Source: Streptomyces sp. ISL-100 (GTDB lineage Bacteria > Actinomycetota > Actinomycetes > Streptomycetales > Streptomycetaceae). Taken from it: a stretch of 64,000 nt of DNA. The DNA is taken from the NCBI RefSeq assembly GCF_018614615.1, contig NZ_JAGGOK010000002.1:66751-130750 (forward strand), written 5' to 3'. This document shows, piece by piece, positions 28,539 to 37,147 of the stretch; the stretch's first letter is position 1; the number at the start of each line of letters is the position of its first letter. A model generated the notes under the pieces. The model worked only from the letters and a program-made list of their open reading frames with translations. It was not told the origin of the DNA and made no database searches. The position numbers were made by a program, and so were the translations under genes.

Positions 28539-29303
28539 ATGCCCCCGAAGGGTAAGCACCGTCGTCCCAAGGCCAGAACACTCACTCGCGGTTTCATCGC
28601 CGCGAGCACGGGTGGCGCCGCACTCGCCCTGCCGCTGATCGGGGCGACCTCCGCCACCGCCGCGCAGCCCGCCGCTGCCGAAAAGGCCGCACCGGCCGTC
28701 GCCGCCGCCGCGAAGAAGTCCGGACCCACGACCTATTCCGTGGTCGCGGGTGACTCGCTGTTCAAGATCGCGGACGCGCGCTCCGTGAGCGGCGGCTGGA
28801 AGAAGCTGTACGAGGACAACCGGCAGGTCATCGGCGATGACCCGGCGCTGATTCACCCCGGCCTCAAGCTGACGATCGGCGAGAAGGCCAAGACCAAGGC
28901 GAAGACTCCTGCGAAGGCCGCCCCCGCCGAGCGGGCCGACCGCTCCGAGACCCGCACCGCCGTCGCGAAGACCACGACGTACGCCAACAACCTGGACGGC
29001 TGGATCAAGGAGTCGCTGGCCGTCATGGCCAAGCACGGCATCCCCGGCACGTACGAGGGCATCCACCGCAACATCATGCGCGAGTCCTCGGGCAACCCGA
29101 TGGCCATCAACAACTGGGACTCCAACGCTGTGGCCGGCACGCCGTCCAAGGGACTCCTTCAGGTCATCGCTCCGACGTTCCAGGCCTACCACGTGCCCGG
29201 TACGTCGATGGACAGCTACGACCCGGTCGCCAACATCACCGCCGCGTGCAATTACGCCGCGGACCGGTACGGCTCGATCGACAACGTCAACGGCCCGTAC
29301 TAG
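28539..29303 (+). CDS. Secreted LysM / lytic transglycosylase (SLT) protein
   Basis: 254-aa cell-wall protein. The N-terminus has a basic region and a hydrophobic stretch (about 19-46) ending in ATSATAAQPA, a likely signal peptide. A LysM domain follows (about 66-110: TYSVVAGDSLFKIADARSV...HPGLKLTIG), then a Lys/Ala-rich linker. The C-terminal SLT-type domain (about 148-254) has the probable catalytic Glu in NIMRESSGNP and SKGLLQVIAPTFQAYHV. The ATG at 28539 follows GGAGAGG. Controlled by the upstream c-di-AMP riboswitch, fitting peptidoglycan remodelling during germination or growth. Confidence 0.92.
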   Translation: MPPKGKHRRPKARTLTRGFIAASTGGAALALPLIGATSATAAQPAAAEKAAPAVAAAAKKSGPTTYSVVAGDSLFKIADARSVSGGWKKLYEDNRQVIGDDPALIHPGLKLTIGEKAKTKAKTPAKAAPAERADRSETRTAVAKTTTYANNLDGWIKESLAVMAKHGIPGTYEGIHRNIMRESSGNPMAINNWDSNAVAGTPSKGLLQVIAPTFQAYHVPGTSMDSYDPVANITAACNYAADRYGSIDNVNGPY

Positions 29304-29358
29304 AGCGACCTCCGGGGTGGGTGAACGCCCTTCCCGTAGCGAGTAATTGAGAAAGTCA

Positions 29359-29414
29359 CGGCCGTGCTGCTCCAGCAGGGTGCCCTCAGGCGCCCTGCTG
29401 GAGCAGCACGGCCG
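29359..29414 (+). terminator. Very long hairpin terminator
   Basis: 26-bp stem with one G-U wobble (29359-29384 with 29389-29414) and a CTCA loop, after the LysM/SLT gene. Confidence 0.88.
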
Positions 29415-29479
29415 GTCGCACACCCAGCGTCTCGTCCATGTGGTAGGACGCGGCGGCCGGTGGGCGCACACTGGGGGCC

Positions 29480-29749
29480 ATGAGTAACTACCAGGGCCCC
29501 GCGGTCCTCATCACCGGTGATGTCGAGATCGACGTCGTGGCCACCCTCAGCGGAGGCCGGGCCGAGCTGGCCGAGTGGGGCGGCAGCGCGCAGACCGACA
29601 CGGTGACGGAAGAGTTCTTCGCGGCGATGGACGGCGACCGCGCCACGCTGCGGCTGCCGGACGGCCGGGAGGCGAGTGTCCTGGCGAAGCGCACCGCCAT
29701 CGGCAGCGGGCGGCTGAAGATTTCCGGGGTCGGCTCGATCCCGTTCTAG
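29480..29749 (+). CDS. Small hypothetical protein
   Basis: 89-aa acidic, probably beta-rich soluble protein: YQGPAVLITGDVEIDVVATL at the start and KRTAIGSGRLKISGVGSIPF at the end. The N-terminus resembles the start of DUF4873-type proteins, but the match is weak. GGGGG before the ATG at 29480 may act as ribosome site. Confidence 0.65.
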   Translation: MSNYQGPAVLITGDVEIDVVATLSGGRAELAEWGGSAQTDTVTEEFFAAMDGDRATLRLPDGREASVLAKRTAIGSGRLKISGVGSIPF

Positions 29750-29808
29750 GCGGCGTCGTCGGCGTCGGCGGCTGCCCCTAAAATGTCACGTAATGCTAAA
29801 AATGGGGC

Positions 29809-32562
29809 ATGAGCGGATGTCTCGGACGACCCAGGCGTGTCGGGTCACCGCGCTCGTCACGGCGAGGAGTGCTTTCCCGGCTGGAGGTGCGCAGCGCCGC
29901 CGGTCAGGTCCTCTTCCTCCAGATCGTGGTCGCGGTGCTGCTGATCACCGCCGCGGTGCTCGCGCTCGCGTTCCAGACGCGCCAAGACAGCGAGTGGAAC
30001 GCCCGTAACCGCTCGCTCGCCGCCGCGGCGGCCTTCGCGGACGCCCCGGGCACCGTCGAGGCCCTGCGGTCTCCCGACCCGGCGGCCGCTCTGCAAGCTC
30101 ATGCGGAGCAGGCCCGGCGGGGATCGGGCCTGGACTTCATAGCGGTGATGGCCCCGGACGGCACCCGGTACGTCGACACCGATCCGACGCTGGTCGGCGA
30201 GCGCGCCGAGGGTGTCGAACGCGCCTCGGCCGGAGAAACCTTCACGGAGATCTTCACGGGCGCCCCGAACGACGCTGCCCGGGCCGTCGTGCCCGTGGTG
30301 GACGCCGCCGGTTCCGTGGTGGGCCTGGTGGCCGCCGGTGTCACTGTCGAGAACGTCGGGGACGCGGTGGACCGCCATCTGCCGATGCTCCTCGCCTCCG
30401 CCACCGCCGCACTCGTTCTCGCCACAGGCAGCTCCGTGCTCGTGAGCAGGAGGCTGCGCCGGCAGACGCACGGCCTCGGCCCCACCGAGATGACCCGGAT
30501 GTACGAACACCACGACGCGGTTTTGCACGCGGTCCGGGAAGGGGTGCTCATCGTCGGGGACGACGGCCGGCTGACGCTGGTCAACGACGAGGCACGCAGG
30601 CTGCTGGAGCTGCCCGCGGGCGCGGAGGGCCGGCACGTCACCGAGGTGGGCCTTGATGCCCCCATTGCCGAGCTGCTGGCCTCGGGCCGCGCTGTGACCG
30701 ACGAGGTGCACCTGGCCGGGGACCGCCTGCTGGCTGTCAACACACGGCCCACCGCCCCGTACGGCGGTCCCTCCGGCACTGCCGCGACGCTCCGCGACAC
30801 CACCGAGCTGCGCGCGCTGTCCGGCGCGGCGGAAGTGGCCAGGGAGCGCCTGAAGCTGCTGTACGAGGCCGGGGTGCGGATCGGCACCACGCTGGACGTG
30901 ACGCGTACCGCCGAGGAACTGTCCGAGGTGGCGGTCCCCCGGTTCGCGGACTTCGCCACGGTGGAGCTGCTGGACCCCGTACTGCACGGCGAGGAGCCGA
31001 CGGGCGCGTACACCGAAATGCGCCGCGCCGCTGTGAGCGGCCGCCGCGAGGAAGGCCGGCCTTTCCAGCCGGTGGGCGACCTGATCAGGTTCGTCGTCCC
31101 CACGACGCCGATGGCAGCGGCCCTGGCAAGCGGCCATGCGGTGCTCGAGGCCGATCTGACGGTGGCCCACGGCTGGCGGTCCCAGGATCCGGTGGGGGCC
31201 GACCGGGCCCTCGCCTACGGCATCCGCTCCCTGGTCTCGGTGCCGTTGCAAGCCCGTGGTGTCGTTCTGGGCATGGCGAATTTCTGGCGCGCGGAGCCCA
31301 CTGAGCGTTTCGGGGAGGAAGATCTGGCCTTCGCCGAGGAACTGGCGGCCCGCGCCGCGGTCGCCATCGACAACGCTCGTCGCTTCACCCGTGAACACAC
31401 GATGGCCGTAACGCTCCAGCGCAGCCTGCTGCCCCGCGTCCTGCCCGAGCAGGCCGCCGTGGATGTCGCCTACCGCTATCTGCCCGCGCAGGCCGGGGTG
31501 GGTGGCGACTGGTTCGACGTCATCCCGCTGCCGGGGGCGCGGGTCGCCCTGGTCGTTGGTGATGTCGTCGGCCACGGCCTGCACGCCGCCGCCACCATGG
31601 GCCGGCTGCGCACCGCCGTCCACAACTTCTCCGCCCTCGACCTGTCGCCGGACGAGCTCCTGGGCCACCTCGACGAGCTGGTCTCCCGTATCGACGACGA
31701 GGAGGGGGACAACGGCGGCGACGGCATCACGGGCGCCACCTGCCTGTACGCCATTTACGATCCGGCCTCGGGCGTGTGCAGCATGGCTACGGCCGGGCAC
31801 TTCGCCCCCGCGCTGGTCCGCCCCGATGGCACGGTGGAAATTCTCGACATGCCCGTCTTTCCGCCGCTCGGCCTCCACGGCCTGCCTTTCGAGACCGCCG
31901 AACTGCGCCTGCCCGAGGGCAGCCGGCTCGTCCTCTACACCGACGGCCTCATCGAGCACCGTGACCGCGACATCGACACCGGCCTGCGCCTCCTGCGCGA
32001 CACCCTCGCCGGCGACACGAACCCGACGCCCGAGGAGACCTGCCAGGCCGTGTTCAGTGCGATGCTGCCGCCGCACCGCAGTGACGACATCGCGCTGCTG
32101 GTGGCCCGTACGCATCTGCTGGACCGTGACCGGGTCGCCGACTGGGACGTCCCCGCCGACCCCGCGGCCGTCGCTCCCGTCCGCGCCGCGTGCGGACGTC
32201 AGCTGGAGACGTGGGGGCTCGGGGAGATCGGGTTCACCACCGAACTCATGCTGAGCGAGCTCATCACCAACGCGATCCGCTACGGCTCCGAGCCGATCCA
32301 CGTGCGGCTGATGTACGAGCGCGGTCTGATCTGCGAGGTGTCCGACGGCAGCAGCACCGCCCCGCACCTGCGGCGCGCCGCCACCACCGACGAAGGCGGG
32401 CGCGGTCTGTTCCTCGTCTCCCAGTTCGCCGGGCGGTGGGGAACCAGGTACACGGCGACCGGCAAGGTCATGTGGGTCGAGCAGTCACTGAACGACGGTC
32501 AGCAGCCGTCGGCCGAGCCGTCCCTGGACGATCTGTCCTGGTTGCCCGTCGACCCGCTCTGA
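29809..32562 (+). CDS. Membrane sensor SpoIIE-type PP2C phosphatase with HATPase domain
   Basis: 917-aa signalling protein. A transmembrane helix at about 34-56, an extracytoplasmic sensor region (about 60-190, with DFIAVMAPDGTRYVDTDP), a second helix at about 195-216, a PAS domain (about 240-345), a GAF domain (about 350-530), a PP2C SpoIIE phosphatase (about 555-760: GGDWFDVIPLPG, VVGDVVGHGL, YTDGLIEHRD, SDDIALLVA) and a C-terminal RsbW-like HATPase (about 790-895: LMLSELITNAIRYG). It likely senses an external cue and dephosphorylates an anti-sigma antagonist. The ATG at 29809 has a poor ribosome site; a GTG at 29869 is possible. Confidence 0.9.
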   Translation: MSGCLGRPRRVGSPRSSRRGVLSRLEVRSAAGQVLFLQIVVAVLLITAAVLALAFQTRQDSEWNARNRSLAAAAAFADAPGTVEALRSPDPAAALQAHAEQARRGSGLDFIAVMAPDGTRYVDTDPTLVGERAEGVERASAGETFTEIFTGAPNDAARAVVPVVDAAGSVVGLVAAGVTVENVGDAVDRHLPMLLASATAALVLATGSSVLVSRRLRRQTHGLGPTEMTRMYEHHDAVLHAVREGVLIVGDDGRLTLVNDEARRLLELPAGAEGRHVTEVGLDAPIAELLASGRAVTDEVHLAGDRLLAVNTRPTAPYGGPSGTAATLRDTTELRALSGAAEVARERLKLLYEAGVRIGTTLDVTRTAEELSEVAVPRFADFATVELLDPVLHGEEPTGAYTEMRRAAVSGRREEGRPFQPVGDLIRFVVPTTPMAAALASGHAVLEADLTVAHGWRSQDPVGADRALAYGIRSLVSVPLQARGVVLGMANFWRAEPTERFGEEDLAFAEELAARAAVAIDNARRFTREHTMAVTLQRSLLPRVLPEQAAVDVAYRYLPAQAGVGGDWFDVIPLPGARVALVVGDVVGHGLHAAATMGRLRTAVHNFSALDLSPDELLGHLDELVSRIDDEEGDNGGDGITGATCLYAIYDPASGVCSMATAGHFAPALVRPDGTVEILDMPVFPPLGLHGLPFETAELRLPEGSRLVLYTDGLIEHRDRDIDTGLRLLRDTLAGDTNPTPEETCQAVFSAMLPPHRSDDIALLVARTHLLDRDRVADWDVPADPAAVAPVRAACGRQLETWGLGEIGFTTELMLSELITNAIRYGSEPIHVRLMYERGLICEVSDGSSTAPHLRRAATTDEGGRGLFLVSQFAGRWGTRYTATGKVMWVEQSLNDGQQPSAEPSLDDLSWLPVDPL

Positions 32563-32659
32563 CAGCCGGGGGACGAACCGTGCCCCGTGCGGGAGGCGAG
32601 CATACGGACGGCATACTCTCCGACCGGGCGCGATCACTTCCGACACGCTAGGAGCAGCG

Positions 32660-33256
32660 ATGGCTGACCAGATCGCCACCGAGAAGACAACGTTCAAGAC
32701 AGTCTTCGAGGTGGGGTCGTCCTTCATGGGCAGGGCGCGGGACATTGAGGCCGGATTCCAGCACGCGATCGCCCCGGCGACCGTGGACTTCGACTTCGGT
32801 GAGATCAGCCGGGCGGCGAGCGGCATCCCGGACTGTTCGACGGTAAAGATCATCCGTGGCTGGGGTCTGCAGGAGACCGCTCCCGTCAGCGTCATGGTCC
32901 TCTCCCTCAAGGAGGCTGTACGCCAGGCCCTGCCGCTCCCGACCGCCAATTCCGATTTCTGGGACAAGGTCGAGCGGGCGCTGACCGAAGCCTTCGTGGG
33001 CCTGGGCGAGCAGGAGGGTACGCACCTCTCCTTCTACCGGGAGGAGCCGGACCGTACGAGCTACTACTACAACCTGCTGTTCGCCCTCCAGGACGAGGAG
33101 ACCGGGGCTTCTGTCTACGCCATCGCCTTCTGCGCCAATGTGACGGTCGCGCTGGGCCCGGAGCAGGTCCGTTCCCTGACCGTCGGGAACACCGCGCGGT
33201 ACGCGATCCGCCTGAACGCGATCACCGTGCGGCAGGACCTGCCGTCCGCCGGCTGA
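32660..33256 (+). CDS. Cyt/volvatoxin-like (delta-endotoxin CytB family) protein
   Basis: 198-aa single-domain protein without signal peptide. It resembles Bacillus thuringiensis Cyt toxins along its length. FQHAIAPATVDFDF parallels the Cyt FQNALVPTSTDF block. PVSVMVLSLKEAVRQAL parallels QVSVMINKVLEVLKTVL. YYYNLLFALQDEETGASVY parallels YTYNVLFAIQNAQTGGVMY, and ARYAIRLNAITVRQDL parallels ASYNVNIQSLKFAQPL. Known Cyt proteins insert into membranes and lyse cells. Role here unknown: insecticidal, antifungal or other. The ATG at 32660 follows AGGAG. It lies 97 bp after the SpoIIE-type gene with no terminator seen, so co-transcription is possible. Confidence 0.72.
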   Translation: MADQIATEKTTFKTVFEVGSSFMGRARDIEAGFQHAIAPATVDFDFGEISRAASGIPDCSTVKIIRGWGLQETAPVSVMVLSLKEAVRQALPLPTANSDFWDKVERALTEAFVGLGEQEGTHLSFYREEPDRTSYYYNLLFALQDEETGASVYAIAFCANVTVALGPEQVRSLTVGNTARYAIRLNAITVRQDLPSAG

Positions 33257-33266
33257 TCACCGAAGC

Positions 33267-33303
33267 CGCCGTGCCTCACCCTTCGTCAGGGTGAGGCACG
33301 GCG
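33267..33303. terminator. Bidirectional hairpin terminator
   Basis: Perfect 16-bp stem (33267-33282 with 33288-33303) with a TCGTC loop, between the convergent Cyt-like and P450 genes. Confidence 0.85.
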
Positions 33304-33315
33304 TGCGGCGTACGG

Positions 33316-34563
33316 TCAGCCTCGTTCCACGAGGACGTGCAGCGGCGCCCGGAAGGACAGCAGCCCCAGCATCTCCGGGGGCGAGGAGATGTCCGCGAGC
33401 CGCAGGCCGGGCAGTCGCGACGCGGTCATCCGCATCATCACGCCGGCCTCCATCCTGGCCAGTTCGGCGCCGGAGCACCTGTGGCGCCCCACGCCGAAGG
33501 CCAGATGCCTGCGCTGGTTCGGCCGGTACGGACAGAGCTGTTCCGGGTCTTCGAACACCTCGGGGTCCGACCCCGTCGAGGCCAGCATCAGCAGTAGCGG
33601 CGCCCCCGCCGGGATGTCCACTCCGCAGAGGGTGACCGGTCGGCCGGTGACCCGGCGCCAGGTGGTGATCGGGGGCTCCCGCCGCAGCACCTCCTCGGTC
33701 CACGGCTGCGCGCTGCCCGGCTCGTCGGCGAAGCGCTGCCACAGCCCGGGTTGGGCCAGTGCGCGGCGGTACATGATGCTCAGCATCTGCCGGGTGGTCG
33801 CCTGGCCGGCGATGATCATGAAGTAGAGCACCGCGGCGGTCTCGGCCACGCTCAGTGGCTCGCCACCCGGCAGCCGGTGCGCCGCCAGTGCGCCGAGCAG
33901 CGTGTCTTCACCGGGGCGGGGCTCGGTCACCAGGCTCCTGAGCCAGGAGTAGAAGTCGGCGGCTTCCCCTGCCAGCTCGCGCTGCCGGCCGGCGTCCGGA
34001 CGGCCCCAGAAGAGCTCCAGGGAGGCGTCGCTCCACCGGGCCAGCGTGTCGATGCCGACGTCCATGGCCTCTTCGAGGCCGAGCAGCCGCAGCAGCACCC
34101 GCAACGGGACATCCCGGGCGAGCGTAGTGGCCAGGTCGCAGACGCCGTCGGCGTCGAGCCGTTCCTCGACCTGGTCCAGGCACTCCCTGGTCACCTGCTC
34201 GACCATGGGCACAGCGGCGGTGACGGCCTGGGCGTTGAGCAGCCGGGTCATGATGCGCCGGTAGCCGGCGTGGCTTTCGCCGCCGTTGCTGGCGAGCGTG
34301 GGCGGCAGGGCGAACTTGGCTTTGGCGAGGACGCGCAGGGTCGGCACCGAGAAGCGGCCGATCGCGTCCATCGCGTTGTCCGGCAGGAAGGTGTCCGTAT
34401 CGAGCAATACCGCTCGCACGTCGTCGTACCGGCTCACCAGCCACAGGCCCGTGTCCGGTTCGTAGTGCACGGGCGCGTTCTCGCGCAGCGCGTCCCACAC
34501 CGGAAACGGGTCAAGGGCGTACGCCTCGTCGAAAAGATCCACACTGCTCATGGATATCGCCAT
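33316..34563 (-). CDS. Cytochrome P450
   Basis: 415-aa soluble bacterial P450. K-helix ExxR in EEVLRREPP and heme-binding FGVGRHRCSGAELARME, with the cysteine thiolate near residue 362. The I-helix reads IIAGQATTRQ: the acidic residue before the conserved Thr in most P450s (AGxE/DT) is Ala here, which may alter proton delivery. The ATG at 34563 is preferred for its GGAG site; MSSVDL at 34551 is the alternative. The substrate is unknown and no ferredoxin gene is adjacent. Confidence 0.93.
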   Translation of the reverse strand: MAISMSSVDLFDEAYALDPFPVWDALRENAPVHYEPDTGLWLVSRYDDVRAVLLDTDTFLPDNAMDAIGRFSVPTLRVLAKAKFALPPTLASNGGESHAGYRRIMTRLLNAQAVTAAVPMVEQVTRECLDQVEERLDADGVCDLATTLARDVPLRVLLRLLGLEEAMDVGIDTLARWSDASLELFWGRPDAGRQRELAGEAADFYSWLRSLVTEPRPGEDTLLGALAAHRLPGGEPLSVAETAAVLYFMIIAGQATTRQMLSIMYRRALAQPGLWQRFADEPGSAQPWTEEVLRREPPITTWRRVTGRPVTLCGVDIPAGAPLLLMLASTGSDPEVFEDPEQLCPYRPNQRRHLAFGVGRHRCSGAELARMEAGVMMRMTASRLPGLRLADISSPPEMLGLLSFRAPLHVLVERG

Positions 34564-34669
34564 GACGAAACTCCACCCCCTTCCTCGGCGCCGCCGTGGT
34601 CAGCCACCTCTCGGGCCGCACAATATCGCCTGCCGTGGTGTGACTGCTTCGCCGGCCTGGTCAGCCGTC

Positions 34670-35467
34670 TCAGGTGGGCGGGAGGCGATCCCTGTGGCGC
34701 TGGTGGACCAGGGCGGCCCAGCGGTGGGCGACCGGGCGCCAGGTCCGGGTCGTCTCGGCCGCTGCCGCCACAACCTGCGCGACGACCTCGTCCGCGTCGG
34801 CCCCGGCCTTGCGCAGCATGGCGCTTTCGTGGGCCCAGCCCGTGACGATCTCCGGCGTCGCCTCAGGGTGGAACTGGGTTCCCCACGCCTGATCGCCGAG
34901 GCGGAAGGCCTGGTGCGGGGAGTCGGTGCCGCCTATGAGAAGGACCGCGCCGGGCGGCAGGGCGGCCATTTCCTCCAGGTGCCAGAGCATCGCCGGCGGG
35001 CAGTCGGCCAGTCCGGCGAAGACGGCGTCTTCGGCCGCTGCCGGGAGCACCTTCAGGTCGTACACACCGATTTGAGGCACATCACGGCGTTCTGTACGGC
35101 CGTCGAACTCCGCCGTCATCAGCTCGGCCCCGAGGCAGATGCCGAAGGTGGGAGTGCCGTGCTCGAAGGCCGTACGCAGGAGGGCCCTGGTGGCGGGCAG
35201 CCACGAAAAGCGGTCGTCGTCCCATGGGCCCGGGGATCCGCCCAGGACGAGGAGTCCGGCGAAGTGGTCGACGTCCTCGGGCAGGGGCTCACCCAGATAA
35301 GGGCGTACGACGCGCAGCCGCAGACCGGCTTCGGTCAGCCACCCGCCCCACAGTCCGGGCGGGCACTCCGCCTCGTGCTCGACCACCAGAATCTCGGGCG
35401 GCTCACCGTCTGCGGGCGTCATCAGGCGTTGCCGGAGTACGGCAGGTATCTCGACCATGGCAGCCAT
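34670..35467 (-). CDS. Class I glutamine amidotransferase-like protein
   Basis: 265-aa GATase1 domain protein. The nucleophile Cys lies in FGICLGAELM and the catalytic His/Glu in GTQFHPEATPEIV. It is like GMP-synthase-type stand-alone amidotransferases; synthase partner unknown. Start uncertain: 35467 (MAAMVEIP) or 35458, both with weak ribosome sites. It lies upstream of the P450 on the same strand, 106 bp apart. Confidence 0.87.
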   Translation of the reverse strand: MAAMVEIPAVLRQRLMTPADGEPPEILVVEHEAECPPGLWGGWLTEAGLRLRVVRPYLGEPLPEDVDHFAGLLVLGGSPGPWDDDRFSWLPATRALLRTAFEHGTPTFGICLGAELMTAEFDGRTERRDVPQIGVYDLKVLPAAAEDAVFAGLADCPPAMLWHLEEMAALPPGAVLLIGGTDSPHQAFRLGDQAWGTQFHPEATPEIVTGWAHESAMLRKAGADADEVVAQVVAAAAETTRTWRPVAHRWAALVHQRHRDRLPPT

Positions 35468-35500
35468 TGTTGCCGGTCATGACAAGCCGTTAGCTCAGCT

Positions 35501-36409
35501 TTACGATCTGTCCGGTCCGCCCGGGCCCATGTGTCCGCCGGGTCTCGCGAGGTTCTCGACGGCGTCGACGCCCACCACCGCGCCGGTGGACTTCTTGCCG
35601 CGCCGCAGCCTGCCCTCCAGCCAGCTCGCGAAGGTGGTCAGCGCGAAGTTCAGCAGGACGAAGATCACGGCGACGACGGTGAAGCTGGCGATGGTGTTGG
35701 CGCCGTAGTTGGCGCTCAGCGGGCGGACCGAGGCCAGCAGTTCGGAGAAGCCGAGCAGCGCGCCACCGAGTGCGGTGTCCTTCACGATGACCACCAGTTG
35801 GCTGACGATCGCCGGCAGCATCGCGGTGACCGACTGGGGCAGCAGCACAAACCGCATGGTCTGGCCTTTGCGCATGCCGATCGCCTTGGCCGCGTCGGTC
35901 TGTCCCCTGGGCAGGGACAGGATTCCGGCTCGTACGATCTCCGCGAGCACGGAGGCGTTGTAGAGCACCAGGCCGGTGACTACTGCGTACAGCGGCCGGT
36001 TGTCGGGACTGACGTCGGTGAACTCGGAGTACGCCGAGTTGGCGAAGAGCATCAGGATCAGCACCGGGATGGCGCGGAAGAACTCCACGACGGCGCCACC
36101 CACGCCACGCACCCACCAGTGGTCGGAGAGCCTCGCGATGCCGAAGACCGCTCCGAGGGGCAGCGCGATGACCATGGCGAGGGCGGCGGCGATGAGCGTG
36201 TTCTTCAGCCCCGGCCAGAGGTACGTCGACCAGGCTCGAGTGTCGGTGAAGAACGGCTCCCACTTCACCCACTCGAGCTGATCCTTGTCGGCAAGAGTCC
36301 GGAGCACCCACCAGATCAATGCCGCGAGGGCGACAAAGAACACCAGCGTGAGCAGGAGGTTGCGCCGTTTCGCGCGCGGTCCCGGGGCGTCGTACAGGAC
36401 AGAAGTCAT
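35501..36409 (-). CDS. gluD: Glutamate/amino-acid ABC transporter permease
   Basis: 302-aa inner-membrane permease of the HisM family. It has a first helix at about 17-38, several more helices, and the EAA-like loop AEIVRAGILSLPRGQTDAAKAIGM around residues 160-183, which contacts the ATPase. The basic/Gly-rich C-terminal tail is cytoplasmic. The ATG at 36409 overlaps the gluC stop (ATGA). Last gene of gluABCD. Confidence 0.92.
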   Translation of the reverse strand: MTSVLYDAPGPRAKRRNLLLTLVFFVALAALIWWVLRTLADKDQLEWVKWEPFFTDTRAWSTYLWPGLKNTLIAAALAMVIALPLGAVFGIARLSDHWWVRGVGGAVVEFFRAIPVLILMLFANSAYSEFTDVSPDNRPLYAVVTGLVLYNASVLAEIVRAGILSLPRGQTDAAKAIGMRKGQTMRFVLLPQSVTAMLPAIVSQLVVIVKDTALGGALLGFSELLASVRPLSANYGANTIASFTVVAVIFVLLNFALTTFASWLEGRLRRGKKSTGAVVGVDAVENLARPGGHMGPGGPDRS

Positions 36410-37083
36410 CGCTTCACCGCCACCTTCTTGCTGACCCAGCCGAGGAACAGCCCGGTGGGGAGGGTGAGGCAGATGAATCCGAACGCGAAGATCGCGGAGA
36501 TGAGAATGAGCTGAGCCTCGTTCTCGATCATTTCCCGCATCAGCAGCGCGGCCTCGGCAACACCGATCGCAGCCGCCACCGTGGTGTTCTTGGTCAGTGC
36601 GATCAGTACGTTCGCCAGCGGCCCCACGACCGATCGGAACGCCTGCGGAAGCACGATGAGCCTCAGCACCTGGGGGAAGCTCAGGCCGACCGCGCGCGCT
36701 GCCTCCACCTGGCCAACGTGCACCGTGTTGATGCCGGACCGCAGCGCCTCACAGACGAACGCGGAGGTGTAGGCGATCAGGCCAAGCACGGCGAGCCTGA
36801 AGTTGATGGTCTTGAAGTCTTCCGCGCCGAGGGTGACACCGAGCGTCTGGAAGAGGCCGAGTGAGGTGAAGACGATGATCACCGTCAGGGGGATGTTCCG
36901 CACCACGTTGACGTAGCAGGTGCCGAAGCCTCGCATCAGGGGCACGGGGCTCACCCGCATGGCGGCCAGGAGAGTTCCCCAGATCAGGGCGCCGATGGCG
37001 GAGTAGGCAGTGAGCTGCACTGTCACCCAGAAGGCTTCCAGCAGGTCGTAACCTTCAAGAAAATCGAACACGATCTCCCGCAC
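36406..37083 (-). CDS. gluC: Glutamate/amino-acid ABC transporter permease
   Basis: 225-aa permease of the HisM family, close by eye to actinobacterial GluC: AFWVTVQLTAYSAIGALIWGTLLAAMRVSP, then the EAA loop CEALRSGINTVHVGQVEAARAVGLSF. GTG starts are possible at 37083 or 37071; the family usually begins at the latter (VFDFLEGYDLL). It follows gluB by 64 bp and overlaps gluD by 4 bp. Confidence 0.92.
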   Translation of the reverse strand: MREIVFDFLEGYDLLEAFWVTVQLTAYSAIGALIWGTLLAAMRVSPVPLMRGFGTCYVNVVRNIPLTVIIVFTSLGLFQTLGVTLGAEDFKTINFRLAVLGLIAYTSAFVCEALRSGINTVHVGQVEAARAVGLSFPQVLRLIVLPQAFRSVVGPLANVLIALTKNTTVAAAIGVAEAALLMREMIENEAQLILISAIFAFGFICLTLPTGLFLGWVSKKVAVKR

Positions 37084-37147
37084 TTCCGCGTGTGTGGAGG
37101 ACGAGGCGCGCCACCATGGTGGGCGGCGCGCCGGTCCGAGTCCCGCT

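Noticed and set aside
29857..32367. 836-codon minus-strand frame under the SpoIIE-type phosphatase
   Set aside because: Antisense shadow; Gly/His/Arg-rich translation with no domain.
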